Shown in pieces: positions 7,225 through 15,468 of a stretch of 64,000 nucleotides of DNA. The translations under genes and the position numbers were made by a program. Every line of letters begins with the position of its first letter. Positions within the stretch are counted from its first letter, which is position 1. A model generated the notes under the pieces. The model ran no database searches and was not told the DNA's origin. It worked only from the letters and a program-made list of their open reading frames with translations. Source of the DNA: Streptomyces sp. RKAG293 (GTDB lineage: Bacteria > Actinomycetota > Actinomycetes > Streptomycetales > Streptomycetaceae); assembly GCF_023701745.1 (NCBI RefSeq), contig NZ_JAJOZB010000001.1:1302001-1366000 (forward strand), read 5' to 3'.

Positions 7225-8472
7225 ATGTTCGGTTATCGCGTTCCCGCCCCCGACGAGGCGATGCTGATTTCAGGCGGCAGGCGGGGACTGGAAGGTGCGC
7301 CGTTCCGCGTGGTGACCGGCCACGGAAAGTTCGTGCTCCCCGTCTTCCGCAAGACCCGCTTCCTCACCCTGGCGATGTGCGAGGCCGAGGTCGCCGAGAC
7401 CTGTGTGACCAAGCAGGGGATCGCGCTGACGGTCCGGGCCGTGATCGCCTTCAAGGTGGGCAACGACCGGGAGAGCATTGTCAACGCCGGTCAGCGGTTC
7501 CTCTCCGACCAGGACCAGATGTCGGTACTGACCGGCCGGATCTTCGCCGGTCATCTGCGCTCCATCATCGGCTCGATGACGGTCGAGGAGATCGTCACCG
7601 AACGGCAGAAGCTCGCCACCGAGGTCCTGGAGACCTCCAAGACCGAGATGGCGAAGATCGGTCTGACCGTCGACTCGCTGCAGATCCAGTCGATCGACGA
7701 CGGCAACACCGGATACATCGCCGCGATGGCGGCGCCGCACAAGGCCGCCATCCAGCGGCAGGCCCAGATCGCCCAGGCGCAGGCCACCCAGGCCTCGGTG
7801 GAGGCGGAGCAGGTGGCCGCACGGAACCAGGCCGAGTACGCCCGGCAGACCGCCGTGGTCAAGGCCGAGTACTCGGCCCAGGTGGACCGCGCGCAGGCGG
7901 AGTCCGCTCAGGCCGGCCCGCTGGCGATGGCCCACGCACAGCAGGAAGTGCTCATCGCCCAGACCGAACTGGCCCAGCGCCAGGCCGAGCTCCGGCAGCA
8001 GCAGCTGCGGGCAGAGATCGTGAAGCCCGCCGAGGCCGAGGCCGAACGGATCAAGGTGCTGGCGATCGCCGAGGCCGAGCGGATGAAGATCCAGGCCGAG
8101 GCCGCGGCCTCGTACGACCGGGTGGCACTGGACCGGATGCTGATCGACCAGCTGCCGCTTATCGTCAAGGAGGCCGCCGGCGGCCTCGCCGGGGCCAACG
8201 TCAACGTCCTCAACGGCGCCGACGGCCTCAGTGAGATCGCGGCGGGACTGGTCGGCCAGGGGCTGACCATCCTGGACTCCGTCCGCAAGAACCTGAGCGG
8301 CTCCACCGAGTACCCCCGTCCGGGCAAGGACAACGGCCTGCTCGAACTGCAGGGTTACCTGAAGCCGGCCGCCGGCCCCACGGAGCCGGTCAAGCCGAAG
8401 CCCACCGAGAAGGACACCGACAAGGACACCGGCCGGGACAAGCCGACCGACGGCCCGATCACGATCGACTAA
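7225..8472 (+). CDS. SPFH/flotillin-like protein
   Basis: The 415-residue protein begins with a Band-7/SPFH domain (about residues 1-180) and continues into a long Ala/Glu/Gln-rich coiled coil (about 175-315: QAQIAQAQATQASVEAEQ..., AEAERIKVLAIAEAERMKIQAEA), as in flotillins. The tail after about residue 375 is a Lys/Asp/Thr-rich low-complexity region (KPTEKDTDKDTGRDKPT). Flotillins organise membrane domains; unlike true flotillins no clear N-terminal hydrophobic hairpin is seen, so membrane contact may come through the N-terminus or the NfeD partner. ATG 7225 follows AAAGGAG. The operon ends at a very strong hairpin at 8515. Confidence 0.9.
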   Translation: MFGYRVPAPDEAMLISGGRRGLEGAPFRVVTGHGKFVLPVFRKTRFLTLAMCEAEVAETCVTKQGIALTVRAVIAFKVGNDRESIVNAGQRFLSDQDQMSVLTGRIFAGHLRSIIGSMTVEEIVTERQKLATEVLETSKTEMAKIGLTVDSLQIQSIDDGNTGYIAAMAAPHKAAIQRQAQIAQAQATQASVEAEQVAARNQAEYARQTAVVKAEYSAQVDRAQAESAQAGPLAMAHAQQEVLIAQTELAQRQAELRQQQLRAEIVKPAEAEAERIKVLAIAEAERMKIQAEAAASYDRVALDRMLIDQLPLIVKEAAGGLAGANVNVLNGADGLSEIAAGLVGQGLTILDSVRKNLSGSTEYPRPGKDNGLLELQGYLKPAAGPTEPVKPKPTEKDTDKDTGRDKPTDGPITID

Positions 8473-8514
8473 GGCCTTAGGGGCAGCGCGCCACCGGGCG
8501 CGGCCGGACTCCAG

Positions 8515-8561
8515 GAAGGGACCGGCGGACAGGAGTTGATGCTCCGTCCGCCGGTCCCTTC
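8515..8561 (+). terminator. Strong terminator after the NfeD-SPFH operon
   Basis: A perfect 16-bp stem, GAAGGGACCGGCGGAC with GTCCGCCGGTCCCTTC, encloses a 15-nt loop that itself contains GGAG/CTCC. It is 43 bp after the stop codon and is the strongest hairpin I noticed in the window. Confidence 0.9.
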
Positions 8562-8722
8562 GGCATGTCCGGCACGGCAGGACGCTTGGCCGCGCTACGC
8601 CAACAGCGGGAACGGGGCGGCGGACGCGCCGGAGGGCGGACGCGATCGGGAAGAGTGACCGAGCGGTCCACCGCACACGTGTCACCCCACACCTCGACGC
8701 ACAGGCAAGAAAGGTCCGGCCC

Positions 8723-10024
8723 ATGCCCCGCACCACCTCGCGCCTGCCCGCCCGTCCGTCCTCCGGCTCCCGCCGGCACTCCCGGCCCGGGAGCCGCTTA
8801 CGTACGGCGGTCGTCGTGACCGCCGCCTGGAGCGCCCTGTTCGTCATGGCGGTGCCCGGGAGCGCCGACGCCGTTCCGGGTCCGCTGTTCGCGGACGCGA
8901 CGTATCCAGCGCCCGGCGTGCGGTACGAGACGTTCTCGGTGGCCGCGTCCCACGGCACGGCGCACGGCCACCTCCTGACGGTCGATCTGGACGACGCCCG
9001 TGTGAAGGTCGAGCTGCTGCGGCCCGGCACGAGCGGCGCGGTGACCGGCATCCGGGCGCCGGTGTCCCGGCTGGCCGACGCGCGCGGCGCGGTCGCCGCC
9101 GTCAACGGCGATTTCTTCGACATCACCGAGGACGAGCACCCGGGCGTGCGGCCGACCGGTTCCGCCGTGGGCCCTGCCGTCGCGGACGGGCGGCCGCTCA
9201 AGGCCGCTGTTCCGGACGGCCAGCGCTACGGCCCCGCGCTGGTGCCGGGAGCGACCGGCGAGGACGTGCTGGGCATCGGCGCCGACGGCACGGCCCGGCT
9301 GGACCGGCTGCGGCTGCGCGGCACCGTCGTCACCCCGCCCGGGACATGGGAGCTCGCCGGCTTCAACCAGTACGCGCTGCCCGTGAACGGCATCGGCGCG
9401 TACACCTCGGCCTGGGGACCCGCCTCCCGCGAACGCGCCGCATGCGGAACCGACGACGTTCGCGCCGCCCCCTGCGGCACCGACCCCTACGAGGTGACGG
9501 TGCACAACGGCCGCGTCACCTCGGTCTCGACCACCCTGGGCGAAGGCCTCGTCCCGCGCGGGACGGTCGTCCTGGTGGGGCGCGAGGCCGGCGCCCGCGT
9601 ACTGCGCAAGCTGCGGCCCGGTGACCCCGTAGCCGTCCGGCACCGCCTCCGGGCCACCGGACGCGTCCCGCTGACCTTCGCGATCGGCGGGTATCCGGTC
9701 CTGCGCGACGGCGTCCCCCTGGACGGCCTCGACGAGACCGTCGCCGCCACCCGGACCGCCGCCGGATTCAGCCGCCACGGCCACCGGTTGTATCTGCTGG
9801 CCCTGGACGGCGGCGCCGAACACGACGACGGACTGACCCTCGGCGAACTGGCCCGACTGCTGCGCGCCCTCGGAGCCGACGGCGCCGTCGACCTCGACGG
9901 AGGAGGCTCGTCCACCCTCGTCACCCGGCTCCCGGACGCCGCGCACAGCACGGTGCGGAACCATCCGTCCGGCGTGCCCGAACGCCCGGTGCCGAACGGG
10001 ATCGGCGTGATCTCCTCCGCGTGA
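8723..10024 (+). CDS. Secreted phosphodiester glycosidase (NAGPA-like) family protein
   Basis: The 433-residue protein opens with an Arg-rich region and a hydrophobic signal (about residues 26-48, LRTAVVVTAAWSALFVMAVPGS, then ADA), so it is exported. The C-terminal half matches the phosphodiester glycosidase family related to the lysosomal uncovering enzyme: AVNGDFF (about residue 129), the region IGGYPVLRDG, and the late motifs LLALDGG and AVDLDGGGSSTLV with the end signature VPNGIGVI. The family cleaves sugar phosphodiesters and in bacteria is linked to exopolysaccharide or envelope turnover. ATG 8723 follows AAGAAAGG. It stands alone and converges on the universal stress gene. Confidence 0.88.
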   Translation: MPRTTSRLPARPSSGSRRHSRPGSRLRTAVVVTAAWSALFVMAVPGSADAVPGPLFADATYPAPGVRYETFSVAASHGTAHGHLLTVDLDDARVKVELLRPGTSGAVTGIRAPVSRLADARGAVAAVNGDFFDITEDEHPGVRPTGSAVGPAVADGRPLKAAVPDGQRYGPALVPGATGEDVLGIGADGTARLDRLRLRGTVVTPPGTWELAGFNQYALPVNGIGAYTSAWGPASRERAACGTDDVRAAPCGTDPYEVTVHNGRVTSVSTTLGEGLVPRGTVVLVGREAGARVLRKLRPGDPVAVRHRLRATGRVPLTFAIGGYPVLRDGVPLDGLDETVAATRTAAGFSRHGHRLYLLALDGGAEHDDGLTLGELARLLRALGADGAVDLDGGGSSTLVTRLPDAAHSTVRNHPSGVPERPVPNGIGVISSA

Positions 10025-10054
10025 CGCCGACACAGCCCGCCCGCGCCCGCACGT

Positions 10055-10594
10055 TCACGCCCCGTGGTGCTCCGGACCGTGGTGCGGCGGACCGTGGTGC
10101 GGTGGCGGGGGGCCGGTCGGTGGGGGCGGGATCGAGCCGAGACCGGGGGCGGGTTCGGGCCACACCAGCAGGACGGGACAGGGCGCGTGGTCGACGACGA
10201 ACCGGCCGTCGCGCCCCAGACTGCGGGGCCCCAGCCGGTGGAGGTCGCCGTCCCGCGCGCAGATCAGCAGTTCGGCGCCCTCCGCCGCCCGGACCACCTC
10301 GCGCGCGATGCGCCCGTGGACCTGCAGCCGGGCCGCGGGCCGGCCGAGCCGGTCGGCCGCCGCTTCCAGGAGTTCGGCACCGGCCGTCGCCGACAGCTCC
10401 TCCAGATAGTCGCCCGGATCGCGCTCACGGTGACCGCGGCCGAGCAGACCCGCGAACGCGCCGTGCGCGGCGGCCTCGACGTCGTCACCGGTGACGTGGA
10501 GCAGGGTGAGTTCGGCCGAGTCGGGGACGTGCGAGCGGGCGGCGTCCACGGTCGCCTGCCAAGCGCCCTCGGTGATCCAGATGATCGTGGTCAC
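10055..10594 (-). CDS. Universal stress protein family (UspA-like) with a His/Pro-rich tail
   Basis: The first 145 residues follow the UspA fold: an N-terminal strand ([11 protein letters not shown]), a long helical middle ([12 protein letters not shown]), then [23 protein letters not shown] and the late nucleotide-binding area ending [11 protein letters not shown]. The consensus GxxGSxxR is only loosely kept ([12 protein letters not shown]), so ATP binding is uncertain. The last 35 residues are an unusual Pro/His run ([18 protein letters not shown]) encoded by a short tandem repeat near 10064-10105; it could bind metal or be slippage-born filler. The gene runs convergently with the glycosidase gene. 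Confidence 0.8.
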   Translation of the reverse strand: MTTIIWITEGAWQATVDAARSHVPDSAELTLLHVTGDDVEAAAHGAFAGLLGRGHRERDPGDYLEELSATAGAELLEAAADRLGRPAARLQVHGRIAREVVRAAEGAELLICARDGDLHRLGPRSLGRDGRFVVDHAPCPVLLVWPEPAPGLGSIPPPPTGPPPPHHGPPHHGPEHHGA

Positions 10595-10739
10595 GGGTCG
10601 TCGGGCCTCCGGTCGTCGAACTTCCGGTCGTCTGCGGCGCCACCCACACTGCCACAGCGACGGCCGGCTCAGCGGGAGCGGCGTCCCTTAGCCTGTAAGG
10701 GCTATGGCGCACGCCGGGCGGTGAGCGGAGTGTCGGAGT

Positions 10740-10949
10740 ATGCAGATGAAGCAGATGACGAGGAACCCGTGGCTCCTGCTCGCCCTGCCGCTCATTCCCC
10801 TGGTGGCCCTGCTGCGGCGGTTCCGGCGCCGGGTGCGGCCGGGCGGTGGCGGTCCCGGCGGTCCGCCGCCCGCCGGCGTCCGCGAACCGCGCCGGCCGAA
10901 GCCGTCCCTCCCCGCGGCGGCGCTGTCCCGGTCGGAGCCGGGTGCGTGA
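10740..10949 (+). CDS. Small single-pass membrane protein
   Basis: The 69-residue protein has one hydrophobic helix (about residues 10-24, [16 protein letters not shown]), then a very basic stretch (RRFRRRVRP) and a Gly/Pro-rich tail. Topology would place the basic part in the cytoplasm. No family is recognised. ATG 10740 has two close in-frame alternatives (MKQ.., MTR..). Its stop overlaps the GTG start of the damaged monooxygenase (GTGA), implying translational coupling in the intact ancestor. Whether it still has a function beside a broken partner is unclear. Confidence 0.5.
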   Translation: MQMKQMTRNPWLLLALPLIPLVALLRRFRRRVRPGGGGPGGPPPAGVREPRRPKPSLPAAALSRSEPGA

Positions 10950-11386
10950 CGCCCCCGACCGGTGACGACGCGCCCGCGGACCACGTCGACGTGCTGATCG
11001 TCGTCGGTGCCGGCCTGTCCGGCATCGGCGCCGCCTGCCACCTCCGCCGGGAGACCCCGGACAGGACGTTCGCGGTCCTGGAGGCCAGGGACGCGATCGG
11101 CGGCACCTGGGACCTGTTCCGCTACCCCGGCATCCGCTCCGACTCCGACATGCAGACGCTGGGCTACACGTTCCGGCCCTGGACCGGCGCCAAGGCGATC
11201 GCCGACGGGGACGCGATCCGCGAGTACGTCCGCGACACCGCCCGCGAGCACGGCGTGGACGGCGATCGCGCCCTGGCGGCTGTACCAGAACTACCCGCGC
11301 GACATCCTGATGCTGCGGCGCGGCCGACTGGAGGACGCCGGCATCCGCTTCAGCCGCCGGCCGGCCCTCGAGCCACGGCCCCCGGC
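10946..11386 (+). pseudogene. Flavin monooxygenase (Baeyer-Villiger type), internally deleted
   Basis: The start is intact: [20 protein letters not shown] is the FAD-binding GxGxxG motif, and [20 protein letters not shown] is the signature of the family. After about residue 105 ([10 protein letters not shown]) the frame no longer makes sense. In another frame the sequence resumes as [20 protein letters not shown] then LEDAGIRF, which is the extreme C-terminus of such enzymes. About 350 residues, including the NADPH domain and the FxGxxxHxxxW fingerprint, are gone. No stop follows in the C-terminal frame before the displaced kinase tail, so that end is eroded too. It borders the HNH element. 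Confidence 0.8.
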
Positions 11387-11437
11387 TCAGAAACTCCCGT
11401 ATTTTACCTGCCAGGTGGGCAGGCCCATCCGGCGCCA
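11387..11437 (-). pseudogene. Displaced native 3' tail of the polynucleotide kinase gene
   Basis: These 51 bases encode [16 protein letters not shown] and a stop. The intact kinase gene at 12340 ends WRNIGLPTWQVNYGNF and stop; by hand count 39 of 51 bases agree, and most differences are silent or conservative. T4 Pnkp also ends in a WRRIG...CWQV..GDF motif, so this is a true family tail. It has no kinase body in front of it: the HNH gene's stop is two bases away. The codons here (CGC, CTG, ACC) are host-like, whereas the tail on the intact gene is not. Confidence 0.85.
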
Positions 11438-11438
11438 G

Positions 11439-12340
11439 CTACTCCACTTTGAGCGCCGCCATACGTTCGCGGCGTTCGACAATCCAGGCCGGGAGGCGGT
11501 GGCCTCTTGCATTGCGCGGCCAGTCGTCAGCTGCAGCGTGTACCTCCTTGACGAGCGCTGGAAGGCGGTGAGTCACCTCCTGGAACCAGCTCGGAATCCA
11601 CTCGGCGAGTTCGCCGAGAGTCAGGTTGTTCTTCACACTGTTCACGCGCGCACAGCACAGCACCACATTGCCGACCACGTAGCCCTTGGACGAATCGACT
11701 CGGTCGATCGAGACGCCGTATGGATTGCGGCCGATGCCGTACCCCGTCAACATGGGCTTGCCTGTGTAGAAGCACGCGGCTCCCTGCCAGTGCCAGAGAG
11801 CCGCGAGGTAGCCGTTCGGCAAGTCGTACTCAAGCAGTTGGCGGCTGGGACGCATCCCGCGCTCGCCGCTGGCCAGGCGGCGCTGTCGGTCGTTGAAGTA
11901 GGACTCCGGTGTGGCTCCGAGCGCTTTCCTCGCATCCTTCGCGCGGCATGCCCGGCAGATGGACAGTCGCCGAGCGTCAATGCGCCCCCGCACAAAGGGG
12001 AATTGGTCCTTGAGTTGCACGGTGTCGCATCTGCGACACCGTGAGCGCTCATCGTCCACCCGTTCGGGAGGAACGCCTCGCGACAGGTGGGACACAAGAC
12101 CCATCTTCTTCAGTCGATACGCAACGGTCTTGTGAGCGCAACCCACGACGGCGGCGATCTCCCGGTTCGTCAGCCCCTTGTCGTAAGAGGCACGAAGCTT
12201 CTTCGACAGGCCAGGGAGCCGCTGGTGACGGCACTCCTTGCACTTGCGGCCCTCGCGCTCAGCCCTCCGGAATTGTCGCGGTGCTTGTAGCCGATTCCCG
12301 CACCACACGACGGACACTCCCTCGTGAGCTGTTCCGCCAT
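11439..12340 (-). CDS. HNH homing-type endonuclease, apparently frameshifted near its start
   Basis: From GTG 12317 one open frame gives 292 residues with an HTH (about 56-80, [20 protein letters not shown]), a zinc-ribbon-like pair (CRRC ... CRAC, about 101-129), and a C-terminal HNH nuclease (CFYTGKPML, then [20 protein letters not shown], then [11 protein letters not shown]). That makes a DNA-reading and DNA-cutting enzyme of the phage or mobile-intron type. The natural start is more likely ATG 12340, which overlaps the kinase stop as TGATG and encodes [13 protein letters not shown]; its CPSC would complete a ribbon with the CKEC found in the longer frame. A one-base change between about 12300 and 12250 separates the frames, so the gene is either damaged, misread, or started internally. 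Its DNA is visibly less GC-rich than its neighbours. Confidence 0.75.
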
Positions 12341-13260
12341 CAGAAATTCCCGTAGTTCACCTGCCAAGTCGGCAGTCCGATGTTCCTCCAAAGTTTGATG
12401 CACCTGTCCCTGTCATCCAGGCAAACGCGCACGTTGTAGCGGTGCCGGACGTGCGCGTCGAACAGCTCGGCCTTGACGACGTCGTCGCGGCGCGTGTCTC
12501 CGGCGTGCCGCATCCACAGCTCGTCGCAGGGCACGCCGTGTGCCGCGATCCAGGCCTCGGTCTGGGCCCGGAACTCCTCGCCGCGGCCGGACAGCAGCAC
12601 GATCCGGTCGCCGTTCGCCTTCTGGAAGGCGACGAGGGCGTCGCGCACCGAGGTGTTCAGGCCGTCCTGCTCGCAGCGGCTGAAGTCGTACGGGTTGCGG
12701 TTCCGGTTGATGGCGAGGGTGCCGTCGATGTCGCACATCACGGCGTCGGGCAGGGCCGGGTCCGCGGTGTAGGGCAGGACGGCGGGCGTGTCGTTCATCC
12801 AGGCGTCCGTGAGCCGCCAGCCACCGCGGGTGGACTTGGTGTGCTTGTCGGCCAGGATGCGGATGATCTCCTCGCCCACGGGGTTGTCGCGGGCCGCGTC
12901 GCGGCGCAGGCATTCCTCGATCGGCACATCGGTGAAGTCATGGACGACGAAGACCGCCAGCCCGCCGACGGCGGCCTTGAGCCGCTTGGGGATGTGCGGG
13001 GTCAGATGGGTGTTGTCGACGACGACGTCGAAACCGGCGGCGACCGTCTCCCGCACGGCGGCGTCCTGGATGGCGAGGACGGTCTGCTCGTGCTCGTGCG
13101 ACCACTGCCGGCCGCCGCCGCTCCCGCCGTCGCCGAGCATCACCCGCAGGTCGTCGAGGTTGACGCGCCGGACGCGGCCTTCGGAGTCGGCGCACAGCTT
13201 GCGGGCGGCGGTGGTCTTCCCGGAGGCGGGCAGACCGGTCATGACGTGCACGGTGGGCAT
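12340..13260 (-). CDS. T4 Pnkp-like polynucleotide 5'-kinase/3'-phosphatase
   Basis: The 306-residue protein has the two-domain order and size of T4 polynucleotide kinase (301 residues). The kinase half shows the P-loop GLPASGKTT (Lys15, the same position as in T4) and LDDLR (about 36-39). The phosphatase half has the DxDGT motif CDIDGTLAI (Asp177, Asp179), later SGRGEEF, HAGDTRRDD and DDRDRC. It would heal RNA ends by removing 3'-phosphate or 2',3'-cyclic phosphate and adding a 5'-phosphate, making them ready for the ligase five bases upstream. The last 25-30 codons (from about 12426) use AGG, GTT, AAA, CTT, ACT and AAT unlike the rest, and appear to have been supplied by the HNH element next door. 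Confidence 0.9.
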   Translation of the reverse strand: MPTVHVMTGLPASGKTTAARKLCADSEGRVRRVNLDDLRVMLGDGGSGGGRQWSHEHEQTVLAIQDAAVRETVAAGFDVVVDNTHLTPHIPKRLKAAVGGLAVFVVHDFTDVPIEECLRRDAARDNPVGEEIIRILADKHTKSTRGGWRLTDAWMNDTPAVLPYTADPALPDAVMCDIDGTLAINRNRNPYDFSRCEQDGLNTSVRDALVAFQKANGDRIVLLSGRGEEFRAQTEAWIAAHGVPCDELWMRHAGDTRRDDVVKAELFDAHVRHRYNVRVCLDDRDRCIKLWRNIGLPTWQVNYGNF

Positions 13261-13265
13261 CGGGT

Positions 13266-14471
13266 TCAGCCTTCTTCGTCGTTCGCGAAAGGGTCGGAGG
13301 GGCCGGGCTTGATCGCCCGCCAGAACTGTAGATCGACGTTCTGTCCGTCGAGCAGCTGGAACATGGTGCCGCGCACCGTCCGGTCGCTGATCCGCTGGGC
13401 GGCGCGGGCGAACGCGGCCCGGTCGTGGCCGAGCGGCGCGAGAGCCGCGAACTCCTCCCGGGCGCTCGCGGCCAGCGTTTCGGCCTGGGCCACCAGACCT
13501 TCCACGATGCCGCGCACCCAGGCGTCGAACTCGTCCGGGACCTGTTCGAGCAGTGCGTCGAGCGGGCCGGTGCCGCCCGCCGCGTACGCCGCCAGTTCCT
13601 CGGCCCGGCAGCCGAGGGTCTGGGCGAGCCGCTTGGGGTCGCGGTCGGCGAACCGCTGGATGCCGAGGCTGCGCCAGATGTCCCGTTCGGTGACACCGGT
13701 GATGACCTTGTGCAGCCGCACGTAGTCCGCGGTCTTGGCCTTCGTCCGCACCCCGGAGTCGAATCGCAGGACGTACCCCTCGGCGTCCGTTCCGGTGACC
13801 TCCTGGCCGTCGACGCGGATGTTGTCCGCCGTCATCGCGAGCAGCCGGGCCAGATCGGGCGCGGGCCAGCTGCGGACGACGGAGCCGATCGGCTGCCACT
13901 CCACCGCGGCCTCGGCGAGGGCGCGTTCGGTGCCGTCGTGCGCGTACGCCGCGAGCAGCACGAGGTCGCGCCGCTCGCCGTAGTTCACGACGATGCGGTT
14001 CTCCGGGTACAGGATCTCGACGAGGTACGTGCTCCGCGGGTCGAGCGCACCGGTGTCGGCGGCACGCAGCCGCCGCGTCGCCCAGGTGGCCTGCTCCGAG
14101 GTGAACGAGCCCTTGGAGGCGACGTGCCAGCGGGCGTCGTAGTGGAAGACGATGCCGAGGGAACCGTCGACCTTGTCGTAGACCTCGAACGGCTCGACGG
14201 GCAGTGCCGGCGCGTACGGCAGCCCGAGGCCGTGCTCCCCGACGTTGAAGAACTTCTCGAACGGCCACGCCACGATCGCACCGGTCCCGTCGTCGGCCAC
14301 CAGGCCGCGGCAGCGGATGGTGACGTCGGTCCAGGCGCGCTCGTACTGGCAGGTGCGCGTGTAGGTGTAGATCGAGAGGGGCAGTTCGGGGTGCTGCTTG
14401 CGCGAGACGTGTCCCGACTCGATGGCCGCGACGAGGTCTTCGGGCTTGACGAGGGTTTCGAGGTCGGTCAC
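13266..14471 (-). CDS. T4 Rnl1-like RNA ligase
   Basis: This is an ATP-dependent RNA ligase that seals 3'-OH/5'-phosphate breaks. The nucleophile motif KVDGS is at Lys100 (Lys99 in T4 Rnl1). Other motifs are RCRGLV (about 53-58), FEKFFNVGE, STYLVEILYPENRIVVNY (motif IIIa-like), EGYVLRF (motif IV) and KAKTADYVRLHK (motif V). The full length of 401 residues is near that of T4 Rnl1 (374). GTG 14471 is preferred over ATG 14492 because AGGAG lies six bases before it. The kinase/phosphatase follows after five bases, so the pair is an operon able to heal and seal cleaved RNA, for example tRNA cut in the anticodon loop. The upstream 130 bp to the divergent GDSL gene is AT-richer and should hold the promoter. 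Confidence 0.9.
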   Translation of the reverse strand: MTDLETLVKPEDLVAAIESGHVSRKQHPELPLSIYTYTRTCQYERAWTDVTIRCRGLVADDGTGAIVAWPFEKFFNVGEHGLGLPYAPALPVEPFEVYDKVDGSLGIVFHYDARWHVASKGSFTSEQATWATRRLRAADTGALDPRSTYLVEILYPENRIVVNYGERRDLVLLAAYAHDGTERALAEAAVEWQPIGSVVRSWPAPDLARLLAMTADNIRVDGQEVTGTDAEGYVLRFDSGVRTKAKTADYVRLHKVITGVTERDIWRSLGIQRFADRDPKRLAQTLGCRAEELAAYAAGGTGPLDALLEQVPDEFDAWVRGIVEGLVAQAETLAASAREEFAALAPLGHDRAAFARAAQRISDRTVRGTMFQLLDGQNVDLQFWRAIKPGPSDPFANDEEG

Positions 14472-14601
14472 GGCTGCTCCTGATCGGGTCATGGGTGTCC
14501 GGTGCAGCGTGACCGGTATCGCTGGTTCGTGCGATTGAATTATTGATCATCATCGATCGCCGAGCGGACCCGGCCCGGTGGCGGGTAGGATCGCCCGCGC
14601 C

Positions 14602-15390
14602 ATGCAGATGAATGCCACGTACACCAGTTTTGTCGCGGTCGGCGACTCCTTCACCGAGGGAATGTCGGACGCCCTCCCGGACGGTTCGTACCGGGGATGG
14701 GCCGACCTGGTCGCCGGGCGCCTCGCCGCCCGCGTCCCTGATTTCCGGTACGCCAACCTCGCGGTGCGGGGCAAGCTCATCCGGCAGATCGCGGACGAGC
14801 AGGTGGACACCGCCGCGTCGATGCGCGCCGACCTCGTCACGCTGGTCGGCGGGCTCAACGACACCTTGCGGCCCAAGTGCGATGTCGACGCCGTCTGCGC
14901 GCTGCTGGAGCAGTCCGTGGAGAAGCTGGCGCCCAGCTGCGGGCAGCTCGTCCTCATGCGCAGCCCGATCCGCCGGGGACCCGTCGCGGCCCGCTTCCTG
15001 CCGCGTATGGAGCAGCTCTTCGCGTTCCTCGACACCCTCGCGGAACGGCACGGCGCGGTCGTGGTCGACCTCTACGGGTCGGGGGTGCTCGGTGATCCGC
15101 AGATGTGGGCCGACGACCGGCTGCATCTGAACGCCGAGGGCCACCGCCGGGTGGCCGAGGCGGTCTGGCAGGCGCTCGGCCACGAGCCGGAGTCGGACTG
15201 GACGGAGCTGCTGCCGCCCGCCGTGCCGCCGGGCTGGGTGACGCGGCGCGGCGCCGACCTGCGCTTCACGCGCGAGCACCTGGTGCCGTGGATCGGGCGG
15301 CGGCTGACCGGCCGCTCCTCGGGGGACGGCATGCCGCCCAAGCGCGGCGAGCTGCTCCCGTACCGGACCGACCAGGCTGACCAGGGCTGA
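14602..15390 (+). CDS. SGNH/GDSL-family hydrolase
   Basis: The protein of about 262 residues is a cytoplasmic SGNH-fold esterase or lipase: block I FVAVGDSFTEGM carries the catalytic Ser, block III is VGGLNDTL (Asn), and block V is WADDRLHLNAEGHR with the Asp-x-x-His pair. No signal peptide is present. The substrate is unknown; members are annotated as lysophospholipases or acyl esterases. ATG 14602 and ATG 14608 are both possible and the binding site is weak. It is divergent from the RNA-repair operon and 78 bp upstream of purB, from which a hairpin at 15391 separates it. Confidence 0.85.
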   Translation: MQMNATYTSFVAVGDSFTEGMSDALPDGSYRGWADLVAGRLAARVPDFRYANLAVRGKLIRQIADEQVDTAASMRADLVTLVGGLNDTLRPKCDVDAVCALLEQSVEKLAPSCGQLVLMRSPIRRGPVAARFLPRMEQLFAFLDTLAERHGAVVVDLYGSGVLGDPQMWADDRLHLNAEGHRRVAEAVWQALGHEPESDWTELLPPAVPPGWVTRRGADLRFTREHLVPWIGRRLTGRSSGDGMPPKRGELLPYRTDQADQG

Positions 15391-15437
15391 CCAGCGCCGA
15401 CGCGCTCTGCCGGCGGCCGATCCGGCCGGGGCGCTGG
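15391..15437 (+). terminator. Probable terminator between GDSL gene and purB
   Basis: CCAGCGCC pairs with GGCGCTGG, and the loop holds a second GC-rich stem (GCCGG/CCGGC). It follows the stop codon directly. Confidence 0.5.
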
Positions 15438-15468
15438 CCTGCGCCGACGCGCAGTAGACTCTCTGCAC

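Noticed and set aside
10064..10945. Upstream extension of the monooxygenase frame
   Set aside because: It is antisense to the universal stress gene; the real start is the GTG overlapping the small membrane protein stop.
11007..12044. A 345-codon plus-strand frame across the HNH gene
   Set aside because: Only its short segment around 11270-11350 ([13 protein letters not shown]) is a real monooxygenase remnant; the rest is antisense to the HNH gene.
12240..12340. Programmed -1 frameshifting in the HNH gene
   Set aside because: No slippery heptamer with a following stem was found; gene decay, a sequencing error or an internal start is simpler, so it is kept only as an alternative.
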